Source: Gammaproteobacteria bacterium (GTDB lineage: Bacteria; Pseudomonadota; Gammaproteobacteria; Enterobacterales; Psychrobiaceae). From it: a stretch of DNA of 64,000 nucleotides. Below, one piece after another: positions 18,327 to 26,013 of the stretch. The notes below the pieces were generated by a model. The model worked only from the letters and a program-made list of their open reading frames with translations, was not told the DNA's origin and did not search any database. A program made the translations under genes and the position numbers. The stretch lies in contig JABSRU010000009.1 in assembly GCA_013214965.1 (NCBI GenBank), positions 1-64,000 on the forward strand. The letters are read 5' to 3'. Positions within the stretch are counted from its first letter, which is position 1; every line of letters starts with the position of its first letter.

Positions 18327-19220
18327 TCACGTTTCAATTTGTTGTTTCGCATAAATAACGGCACCCATCTCTGGCGGGCTAATTGGTGGTTCCAACCAAC
18401 CTTGAACCTCAGGCGCTAGCCAAGGCAACACTTTAGGGGTTAAACCACCAATTAATGACATTCTAATAGTCGGTGTTAACTGGAGGCTCCGCGCGATATT
18501 CGCAAGATAAGTGATGCCAACATGAAGAATATTAATCGCCGTTTGATCTTGCTTATCCGCCGCATCGAAGACAATAAAGGCTAATTGAGCGAAAAATCCA
18601 GCTGGCTTGTTGGCGATTAACTCGACCAACGCTAAATCATTGTCACAGTTTAAATGCTTAAGCATCATCTGATTCATCAACGACGGCTGGCCAATACCAT
18701 CAAGTGACATCAAAACTTTAGACACCGCTTGTAAACCAAACCAAGCACCACTGCCCTTGTCACCATGAGGAAACCCATGAGCGCCCACCATTTTAGCCTC
18801 ACCATTAACACTGCGATAACCACAAGAACCAGTACCAGTGATCATAATCGCACCATCGTTTCCTTGATGGGCACCTAAACAAGCAATGTGTAAATCGGTG
18901 GTTAGAAATAGTTTTTTGAATGGATGTTGCCACTGCTCCATCTGCTGAAACAAGCTTGGCAAATTAACACCTGCCAATCCCATGCCAACCACTAATTCCG
19001 ATAGATTATCTACAGGAAAATTTGCATCGGCTAAAGCTAACAACGCCGATTCAACAATTGATGTGGTTGCTTGTTCAACCCCATGAAACGGATTGGCAGG
19101 ACCACCAACACCGGTCCCTAAAATAACCCCAGTCTGATCAACAATTATTGCCTTACATTTACTACCGCCGCCATCAATACCTAAAAATAACTGCTGGTTA
19201 TCGACTGAATTAGTGACCAT
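18327..19220 (-). CDS. nagK: N-acetylglucosamine kinase, BadF/BcrAD family
   Basis: Actin-fold sugar kinase phosphorylating GlcNAc to GlcNAc-6-phosphate. The phosphate-1 motif FLGIDGGGSKCKA is at residues ~12-24, the phosphate-2/Gly-rich region is ITGTGSCGY, and an adenosine motif is SLIGGL near the C-terminus. 297 residues. This is the BadF/BadG/BcrA-type kinase, not the ROK kinase of E. coli. First gene of the operon; a GAGGTAA ribosome site precedes the ATG. A NagR-type palindrome lies about 125-145 bases upstream. Confidence 0.92.
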   Translation of the reverse strand: MVTNSVDNQQLFLGIDGGGSKCKAIIVDQTGVILGTGVGGPANPFHGVEQATTSIVESALLALADANFPVDNLSELVVGMGLAGVNLPSLFQQMEQWQHPFKKLFLTTDLHIACLGAHQGNDGAIMITGTGSCGYRSVNGEAKMVGAHGFPHGDKGSGAWFGLQAVSKVLMSLDGIGQPSLMNQMMLKHLNCDNDLALVELIANKPAGFFAQLAFIVFDAADKQDQTAINILHVGITYLANIARSLQLTPTIRMSLIGGLTPKVLPWLAPEVQGWLEPPISPPEMGAVIYAKQQIET

Positions 19221-19345
19221 TGCTTACCTCAAAAATATATAAAACGTGAACTTTACTCGCGAGCACTAATTTTGATTAATCTGCTGCCAGCATCGCTATT
19301 TTATTCCAGTTCACCGGTATATTGAATACATAAATCCTACACCTT

Positions 19346-19363
19346 AATGACAGCGCTGTCATT
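19346..19363. promoter_or_regulatory. NagR operator upstream of nagK-nagB-nagA-nagP
   Basis: AATGACAGCGCTGTCATT is a perfect 18-base palindrome in the gap between the hexosaminidase stop and nagK. Two near-identical sites occur upstream of the TonB receptor and pgi/nagR. On the minus strand the distal half contributes CTGTCA, a possible -35 box, 17 bases before TGTATT (19325-19330), a possible -10. Repressor binding would then block the promoter. Confidence 0.85.
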
Positions 19364-19391
19364 TGTTATTTAAGTGTTTACCTAATTTATT

Positions 19392-22019
19392 TTAATTAGA
19401 TGATTTAACTGATAAAGTTCTTCCTTTCCTTGCTCCGTTAGCCGTTTTCCCACGCACATCAACGTCACCAAACACTGCAATTGGCTGTTTATATTCCAAC
19501 CAATCGCTGCCGTTAACACGGTATTCAATCGCCGTTTGTGGAAAAATACTGTTCGCATGGAGCATGCCATTATGCATTTTAGCGCCAATGGTCGCGATCC
19601 GATAATTAACATCAGCCAAGGCTAATTTAGGCATTTCCTTAAGCGCGATGGTCTTAGCAAATTGTTGCCATTGACGATTCTGTTGTGCCCGTTGTTTAAC
19701 GGAGAAATACCCGGAGTTAGGGCTATATGTTTGTCCCTGCTGTTGATAGGGCACTGCCCAATTAGCTTGATGCCAAGCACGCTCTGCCAGTGCTAATAAG
19801 CGGGGATAAATTTTATATTCTGCCATTGATTCTGAACGGGTACTCTCGGTCCACAATTGGCCCTGAATACCCGTTAATAAATTACCGGGAGCTAACGCAG
19901 TTTTGGCATCATCAACGGAGGTAAACGGCACTTCCATCCGATCGTGCCAAAACTCAGCATGGGCAGGTAAATTATCGGGCATTAACTCAAATACTTTACG
20001 AGTATTGGTGTGGCGTGACGCCCAATAATAACCATGTTCTTTAGGATCTGCCTCGTAAGGAAAGTCAAAGTACAACACTTCAGGTGATGAAAATACCACT
20101 TCCCAGCCTTGATTTAACATTTTATGAACTGAGGCATGTCCACCCCAAAACAAATTATCCCACGCATTGGCTTGAACGAGTTTCGGCATATTAACGACAT
20201 TGGTGTGCATGAGGCCATCATTCCAGCCAGCGGTTTCAATACCTTTACTGGAAAGTATTTTAGCCACCCGTTCAATAAAATACGGACCTAATTGCGCGGC
20301 ATTAGTAATACCATGACTATTATTAGCGATAAAATTCCGACAAATAGGTGACTTAACCCAAGCCCCTGCGGTTTCATCGGCACCAATGTGATAACGGGTT
20401 AATGGATGTTGCGCCGCGTGATGGATCTCTTTCACTTCGTCCATCACTTTATCAATAAAGGCATAAGACGACTCCATACACACATTAATGGTATTGTCGT
20501 TATAGAACTGCACCGATGAATATTGCGTTACATCATCAAAATCATCGAGTAAGAACTCCTTGGCTTTTTGCTCATCGCCCAACGCCATGTAATGATGATA
20601 ACGTGCGGTCATTGCCTTAACCGATGAACGAGAATGCCCAGGCATATCCAAAGATGGGATAACTTGAATATGGCGAGCACTAGCCGCCCGTAATATTTCT
20701 TGGTAATCAGCAACACTATAATAACCATTCACAGCGCTATTTTTATCAATACCAGCACCTAATTGCGGCAATAAACACCGTTGCTCGGTGAAGTCTAAAC
20801 AGCGAGTGCCACCAATATCCGTTAACTCAGGTAGCCCGGGTATTTGTAAGCGCCAGCCTTCATCGTCACCGAGGTGAAGATGTAATTTATTAAGCTTATA
20901 AGCCGCCATTTGATCCAACAGCTTAATGACAAACTCTTTACTTAAAAAATTGCGGGCGACATCAATATGCATCCCTCTAAATTGATAATGAGGCTGATCA
21001 ACTATACTTACAATGGGTAAGCTGCTATTACCGACCGTGATTAACGCTGCTAATGATTGTAATCCATAATAAACACCACTGATGTCCGCGCCTTTAATCT
21101 TAATTTCTTGCTGATTTACCACCAACGAGTAACCACCAGCAACCCTCAATTTAGGGTCGAGAGTTAAATCAACCGTTACTCCAGCAGTCGTTTGCGATAG
21201 CCCCAATAATTTGAGGCGTGTCATCACACTCGCTAACGGCTCAAGTGCTAAATCATGGTAATTCACCTTGATACCCGTAGCAATATTAAGCACGCCAGCA
21301 ATTCTAGGTATAATGACCTGCTGTGGTGTTGGAATAATAGCCGCAGTAACAGATTGCCGACTTACCCCTAACTTGGCGTTATTCTCAAATAATACCTCGC
21401 TAGTCGCCCACGGGGTTTTTTCGCCAGCAATTCGTCTAAACTGGGTGACTTCATCGGTGTATTGCTCGACAAAGGGTAATATTTCTAAGCCAGTTTCAGG
21501 ATCATTAATCGCTTTAGTACTGATTATAACCTGAGATTCAACCCCTAACTTGGTTAAGATATAATTTGGCATTTGATCAAATTCAGACACGGACCAAAAA
21601 ATAGCATTAAACTCAATACTTTTCGTTTCACCCGCTTTAAAACCACTGCTACCTTTAACCAAGCTTAATTTATGTAAATCACCATTAAGATGTTCAATAA
21701 CCAAACTATCACTGGTAAATGATTGCACTGGTGCAATATGACTAAAATAAATAACCCAATCATCACCGCCGATATCAAGCGGTGATGTCAAACTGATTCT
21801 AGCTTGAAAACACGCACCATCCCCTAATGTTTTATCACAGTGCTGACCGACTACATTGGTCATATGTTGGTAAGTAACTTGTAAGTTATTAGCGAGCAAC
21901 GTAAGTTCGATCTCGGGCGCTAACCTTTTAATTTCTTTGCTCAAACTATTATCATTGGTGCATGCAGCGGTCATTGTCATCAACAATAATACGAATAGAG
22001 TTACTCTCAAATACATCAT
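19392..22019 (-). CDS. beta-N-acetylhexosaminidase (GH20), exported
   Basis: Releases GlcNAc from chitooligosaccharides. An N-terminal hydrophobic signal ends in MTAAC, an imperfect lipobox, so it may be a periplasmic or outer-membrane lipoprotein. Domains in order: CHB_HEX carbohydrate-binding (~35-190), GH20 N-terminal (~225-345), GH20 catalytic barrel (~350-770) and a C-terminal CHB_HEX_C domain. The catalytic Asp-Glu pair is in HIGADETAGAW (Glu near residue 548); the substrate-contact DDEGWRLQI is also intact. 875 residues. Two ATGs (22019, 22016) follow an AAAGGA site. It lies 12 bases after the SapC gene, apparently the last gene of the receptor operon. Confidence 0.93.
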   Translation of the reverse strand: MMYLRVTLFVLLLMTMTAACTNDNSLSKEIKRLAPEIELTLLANNLQVTYQHMTNVVGQHCDKTLGDGACFQARISLTSPLDIGGDDWVIYFSHIAPVQSFTSDSLVIEHLNGDLHKLSLVKGSSGFKAGETKSIEFNAIFWSVSEFDQMPNYILTKLGVESQVIISTKAINDPETGLEILPFVEQYTDEVTQFRRIAGEKTPWATSEVLFENNAKLGVSRQSVTAAIIPTPQQVIIPRIAGVLNIATGIKVNYHDLALEPLASVMTRLKLLGLSQTTAGVTVDLTLDPKLRVAGGYSLVVNQQEIKIKGADISGVYYGLQSLAALITVGNSSLPIVSIVDQPHYQFRGMHIDVARNFLSKEFVIKLLDQMAAYKLNKLHLHLGDDEGWRLQIPGLPELTDIGGTRCLDFTEQRCLLPQLGAGIDKNSAVNGYYSVADYQEILRAASARHIQVIPSLDMPGHSRSSVKAMTARYHHYMALGDEQKAKEFLLDDFDDVTQYSSVQFYNDNTINVCMESSYAFIDKVMDEVKEIHHAAQHPLTRYHIGADETAGAWVKSPICRNFIANNSHGITNAAQLGPYFIERVAKILSSKGIETAGWNDGLMHTNVVNMPKLVQANAWDNLFWGGHASVHKMLNQGWEVVFSSPEVLYFDFPYEADPKEHGYYWASRHTNTRKVFELMPDNLPAHAEFWHDRMEVPFTSVDDAKTALAPGNLLTGIQGQLWTESTRSESMAEYKIYPRLLALAERAWHQANWAVPYQQQGQTYSPNSGYFSVKQRAQQNRQWQQFAKTIALKEMPKLALADVNYRIATIGAKMHNGMLHANSIFPQTAIEYRVNGSDWLEYKQPIAVFGDVDVRGKTANGARKGRTLSVKSSN

Positions 22020-22031
22020 TTATCCTTTAAA

Positions 22032-22730
22032 TCATTCTTGCATCGCAGCTAAAAATTTAACCCGCTGCATCGACATCAGTGATGCATAAATCGGGGCGAT
22101 AAAGCCCCGCTGCCGTAACACTGAATAAGACGGATCGTCCAATTGATCGAGTTGCTGTTGATCGATGACATATAAGCCGTTCAAGCTATAGTCTTTACCC
22201 TGCGGTGTTTGAATGGTTAAGGTTTGCGGTTTCAGCAAATCATTATCGGTTAATGCTTTGATAAACATCTCGGTCAGTTGATTCTTTTCAACTAATGACA
22301 CTAATTGCTCTCCTTTTTCAGCTAACCATGGCATTTGTTGCCCTTTCTCATCAAATAATGCTGCCCCTTCCTGCTCATTAACCAGTGAGCTGTCAGCATC
22401 GAGACATAACAACAGGCTATCGTTATTATTGGTATCGTTGGATAATACAAATGGATAAATCGTTAATGCCTCCGGGATATATTGTGCTTGCCACTCCCCG
22501 TTTTTAATAAACAAATTTTGATTAGGGTTAAGCCCTAATAAAGCAATTGCTCGAAATTGCCCAGTATCAGGATCCTTAATAAATACCACGGGAAATTCTT
22601 GAGCAGCGGTTGCAAATTCATGAATGATCACCGGTGTCATGTGACTGTTTTTACTCTGTAACAAATGCGGATTATTTTTAATTTTTATTGCTGCATGTGT
22701 AGTACTGGTAATTGGCTGAATGTTGGCCAT
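22032..22730 (-). CDS. SapC family protein
   Basis: 232 residues, soluble, with no signal peptide. The YPFVL, LCLDADSSLV and GxxLF-DEKG motifs plus a C-terminal half ending in LxPIYASLMSMQRV match the SapC family, named for a Campylobacter S-layer-linked protein but of unknown function. SapC genes repeatedly accompany TonB receptors and tryptophan-halogenase-like genes in sugar-uptake loci, as here. Start at 22730; 25 bases after the first halogenase-like gene in the same direction. The biochemical role cannot be read from sequence. Confidence 0.82.
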   Translation of the reverse strand: MANIQPITSTTHAAIKIKNNPHLLQSKNSHMTPVIIHEFATAAQEFPVVFIKDPDTGQFRAIALLGLNPNQNLFIKNGEWQAQYIPEALTIYPFVLSNDTNNNDSLLLCLDADSSLVNEQEGAALFDEKGQQMPWLAEKGEQLVSLVEKNQLTEMFIKALTDNDLLKPQTLTIQTPQGKDYSLNGLYVIDQQQLDQLDDPSYSVLRQRGFIAPIYASLMSMQRVKFLAAMQE

Positions 22731-22755
22731 GATTAATTCTCCTAAATGATGTTAA

Positions 22756-24309
22756 TCACACTGATTGGAATGGGTATTGCTCAACGTTATTGAGTAGCGC
22801 GCGATTCGTCGGTAACTTATCAACTAAGTATTGTGACATTTTTTGAGTTTTCTCAAAATACTGATCTGCTTGCGTCTGTTGATTAAACGACGATGCGTTA
22901 TAGCTAAGCTGCTGATCGAACCCCATACCATGTAACACGTACTGGTAACTTTCTTGGGGGAACGGTTCAAAAACATGACTAAAATCATATTTACTGACCG
23001 GGTGATATTGCCACTGTGCTAAGACTGTTAATAAGCTTTCAGGAACCGTGACTAATGCTTTATTAGCAAGCCAAAACGGTTCGGTTCGCTGTGATAAAAA
23101 GTAATGCATTTTGATGAAATCAATGGTTTTATTCCACCGAAAATTAAATGACTGATTAAATTTCTGCTCAACATAAGGCAACAAGCTACGTTGCCGTGGA
23201 AACAGCTCACACAGCATATTCGCTGACGCTTCAATTAGGAAAATAGCCGATGCCTCTAAGGGTTCAACAAAGGCTGCCGATAGCCCAATGGCGACACAGT
23301 TTTTTGACCAAAACTGTTCTCGATAACCACAATTCATCGGAATTAACCGCGCTGCTAAGCCCTCTGCCGCAGGCCCAATGTAATCACGCAATGTTTGTTC
23401 AGCCGTGGCATGATCAACATATTTAGCACAATAAACATAACCGGTACCGCGACGATTAGACAAACCAATATCCCAAATCCAGCCAGCTTCTTGCGCTGTT
23501 GAGGTGGTGTAACTGGCAATGTTTTGCTGCGGATCATCATAGGGAACTTGAATGGCCACCGCATGATCGGTTAAGAGGACATCTTGAATATTTTTAAACG
23601 GTACTTTAAGCGCATCGCCGAGCAACAGGCTTCGAAAGCCACTACAATCAACAAAAAGGTCAGCGTGTAAACTATCACCATGATCAATATCGACACTGGC
23701 GATATAACCTTGCGGATCAAGATGAACGGCGGTGACATTGGCCGACACAAATTTAACCCCTAGCTTTGCAATCGCAAATTGCTTTAATAATCCTGCAAAT
23801 TTTCCCGCGTCTAAATGATAAGCGTAATTCTGCATCCCCTCAAAGGGTTTATTCAGCATGTTTTTTGGTGCTAAGCCCAACTCGCACAATTGATATTGGG
23901 CGCTAATAGCTTGAGCATAACTACAAGATTTATCACCGAGTTGCCAATAGGGCGCAAGATTAAATTCCGCAGCATCGGAGACCGAACTAAATAAGTGATA
24001 GTAATGATGACTAATGCCCTGCTGTGGAGCCTCTTTCCAATTAACGAATTTGGTGCCTTGCTTTAATGAGGCGTTACAATGATTAATAAAATCAGCTTCT
24101 GCAATCCCCAACTCAGCTAAGGTTTTTCGCATCGTCGGCCAAGTTCCTTCACCGACGCCAATGGTTGGAATATCCGGTGATTCGACTAAAGTCACTTGCA
24201 CCGAGTTGGTGCCCTGACAATTTAAATGTTTCGCTAACTTAGCAGCGGTTAACCAACCCGCGGTACCACCACCAACAATAAGCACCTGATTAATCTGTTG
24301 CTGTGTCAT
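22756..24309 (-). CDS. tryptophan-halogenase-like flavoprotein (copy A)
   Basis: FAD-dependent halogenase family (PF04820-like), 517 residues. The dinucleotide-binding GGGTAGWLTA is at residues 13-22. Lys83 in the ASLKQGTKFVNW context corresponds to the lysine proposed to carry the haloamine in PrnA/RebH-type enzymes. The family WxWxIP motif appears as WIWDIG (~273-278), with Gly replacing Pro, so true halogenase activity is uncertain. No flavin reductase partner is nearby. An AGGA site precedes the ATG. It lies 11 bases after a paralogue, inside the TonB receptor / SapC / hexosaminidase operon. The role in GlcNAc use is unknown. Confidence 0.85.
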   Translation of the reverse strand: MTQQQINQVLIVGGGTAGWLTAAKLAKHLNCQGTNSVQVTLVESPDIPTIGVGEGTWPTMRKTLAELGIAEADFINHCNASLKQGTKFVNWKEAPQQGISHHYYHLFSSVSDAAEFNLAPYWQLGDKSCSYAQAISAQYQLCELGLAPKNMLNKPFEGMQNYAYHLDAGKFAGLLKQFAIAKLGVKFVSANVTAVHLDPQGYIASVDIDHGDSLHADLFVDCSGFRSLLLGDALKVPFKNIQDVLLTDHAVAIQVPYDDPQQNIASYTTSTAQEAGWIWDIGLSNRRGTGYVYCAKYVDHATAEQTLRDYIGPAAEGLAARLIPMNCGYREQFWSKNCVAIGLSAAFVEPLEASAIFLIEASANMLCELFPRQRSLLPYVEQKFNQSFNFRWNKTIDFIKMHYFLSQRTEPFWLANKALVTVPESLLTVLAQWQYHPVSKYDFSHVFEPFPQESYQYVLHGMGFDQQLSYNASSFNQQTQADQYFEKTQKMSQYLVDKLPTNRALLNNVEQYPFQSV

Positions 24310-24320
24310 AAAAATTCCTA

Positions 24321-25892
24321 TTAAACTTTACTAAAGCCGTGTTGATAGACTTTCTCGATCAATTCCCGTTGTTGCGGCAATATTTTACTCAAGACATCGG
24401 TTATTCGATCTACTTCGGCAAACATTTTTTGTGCCCTAGCTCCCTGAGCAAATGCCGAGTGATTACCAGATAAATCAGTTTGATAACGCATGCCATACAA
24501 CACATACAAATAGCTATCTAAATTGAAAGGTTCCCACGCATTATCGAAATCATACTTGGTTGGTGGATGAGTCTGCCAATGGTTTAATCGCCATTGCAGG
24601 CTGTCAGGAATCGATTTAGGATCGCAGTTATCACGCCAATATTGAGTATCACGACGCTGCGAGACGCAGTAATGCAGCTTAATAAAATCAATAGTCCGCT
24701 CCATCCGCATTTTAAAAGACTGATTAAACTTACGTTCGACATGAGGCAGCGCTGCCCGCGAGCGGGGAAATTGATCCGCGATCATGTTGGCGGCGGCATC
24801 AAACAAATAAATAGCCGAGGCTTCAAGGGGCTCAACAAAACTCGCTGACATTCCAATAGCGACACAGTTTTTATGCCAAAACTTATTGCGGTAACCTAAT
24901 CGAAGTTTGATTTTACGAGCGGTTATGCCATCCGATTCAGGACCGATGTATTGACGCAGTAGCTCTTCTGCCTGTTCGTCATCCATGTGTTTACTCGAGT
25001 AAACATGACCAACGCCACGGCGATTATGCAAGCCAATATCCCAAATCCAACCGGCGGGTTGTGCCGTCGCAATAGTATGGGTTGATATTGGATGATCAGG
25101 TGTTGGATATGGCACTTGCATCGCTAATGCCGTGTCATTGAAAATAATATCGTCGATATCATGCCAATCAATCCCCAAGGCTTTCTCGATTAATACCGCG
25201 TTATTACCGCTGCTATCAATAAAAAAATCCGCCTTAATCTGTGGCAGGCTAGCAACATCGGTATTAACCGATTCAATAAAACCGTCGTCGGTTAAATTAA
25301 CGTCGATGACATTGGCTTTAAGATGTTTTACCCCTAATTTTTCGACACAGTGCTTAGTCAAAAAGGCGGCAAATTTATTGGCATTAAGGTGATATGAATA
25401 CTCTTGCAATGCAGCATAGGCTGGGGTGGTGATTTTTTTCGGTGCCAAACCTAAATTACAAATTCTAGCCTGCGAGGCTACGGCTAAATCATAGGGTAAA
25501 TCGCTAGGTGCTTGTCCCATTAACCAATAGGCACTTAAATTGAAATCATAGGAAGAGTGGAACACGGTGTTTAACGGATGATAATAACTGTCGCGCTCGT
25601 CTGGCTGTGGAGTGTGCGCCCAGTTCACAAATTCAGCCCCTTGCTTAAAGGTCGCGTCACATTCGCGCATGAACTCACCTTCATCGACACCAATTTTTTG
25701 TAAGGTTGCTCTTAAATTAGGCCAAGTTCCCTCACCAACACCCAAAATGGGAATAGTGGGTGATTCCACCAAGGTAATATTAACGCCATCTGCTGATTTT
25801 GCATGTAATTGCTTGGCCAAAATAGCCGCAGTTAACCAACCAGCCGTGCCACCACCGACTATTAATATATCATCCATTCTATTAGCCATCAT
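24321..25892 (-). CDS. tryptophan-halogenase-like flavoprotein (copy B)
   Basis: Paralogue of the following gene. It shares GGGTAGWLTAAILAKQL near the N-terminus, the catalytic-type lysine in ATFKQGAEFVNW, the altered WIWDIG motif, and the C-terminal FEPF/WEPFNLDSYLYVLYGM region. The open frame extends to a GTG at 25904. The ATG pair at 25892/25889 and the ATG at 25877 are alternatives, and none has a strong ribosome site. A Rho-independent terminator separates it from the upstream TonB receptor gene. Like copy A it should bind FAD; the substrate is unknown. Confidence 0.82.
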   Translation of the reverse strand: MMANRMDDILIVGGGTAGWLTAAILAKQLHAKSADGVNITLVESPTIPILGVGEGTWPNLRATLQKIGVDEGEFMRECDATFKQGAEFVNWAHTPQPDERDSYYHPLNTVFHSSYDFNLSAYWLMGQAPSDLPYDLAVASQARICNLGLAPKKITTPAYAALQEYSYHLNANKFAAFLTKHCVEKLGVKHLKANVIDVNLTDDGFIESVNTDVASLPQIKADFFIDSSGNNAVLIEKALGIDWHDIDDIIFNDTALAMQVPYPTPDHPISTHTIATAQPAGWIWDIGLHNRRGVGHVYSSKHMDDEQAEELLRQYIGPESDGITARKIKLRLGYRNKFWHKNCVAIGMSASFVEPLEASAIYLFDAAANMIADQFPRSRAALPHVERKFNQSFKMRMERTIDFIKLHYCVSQRRDTQYWRDNCDPKSIPDSLQWRLNHWQTHPPTKYDFDNAWEPFNLDSYLYVLYGMRYQTDLSGNHSAFAQGARAQKMFAEVDRITDVLSKILPQQRELIEKVYQHGFSKV

Positions 25893-25964
25893 ACCAATAC
25901 CCACATTGTGACAAAAAACTTAATTAACCAAACGTGGTCATTTATTTAACTAAATTTTTTAGGT

Positions 25965-25992
25965 AAAAAGGAAGGGATTAACCTTCCTTTTT
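25965..25992 (-). terminator. Rho-independent terminator after the TonB receptor gene
   Basis: On the minus strand the hairpin has arms AAAAAGGAAGG and CCTTCCTTTTT around a 6-base loop and ends in a T-run, 22 bases after the receptor stop. It should terminate most transcripts. The halogenase/SapC/hexosaminidase genes would then be expressed by read-through or from a weak internal promoter. Confidence 0.8.
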
Positions 25993-26013
25993 CATTTAAC
26001 TACCTATCATCAA

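Noticed and set aside
25925-25942. Degenerate NagR-like sequence (AATGACCACG...) upstream of the halogenase-like genes
   Set aside because: Only about 11 of 18 positions match and the second half-site is missing. The three clear sites match nearly perfectly.
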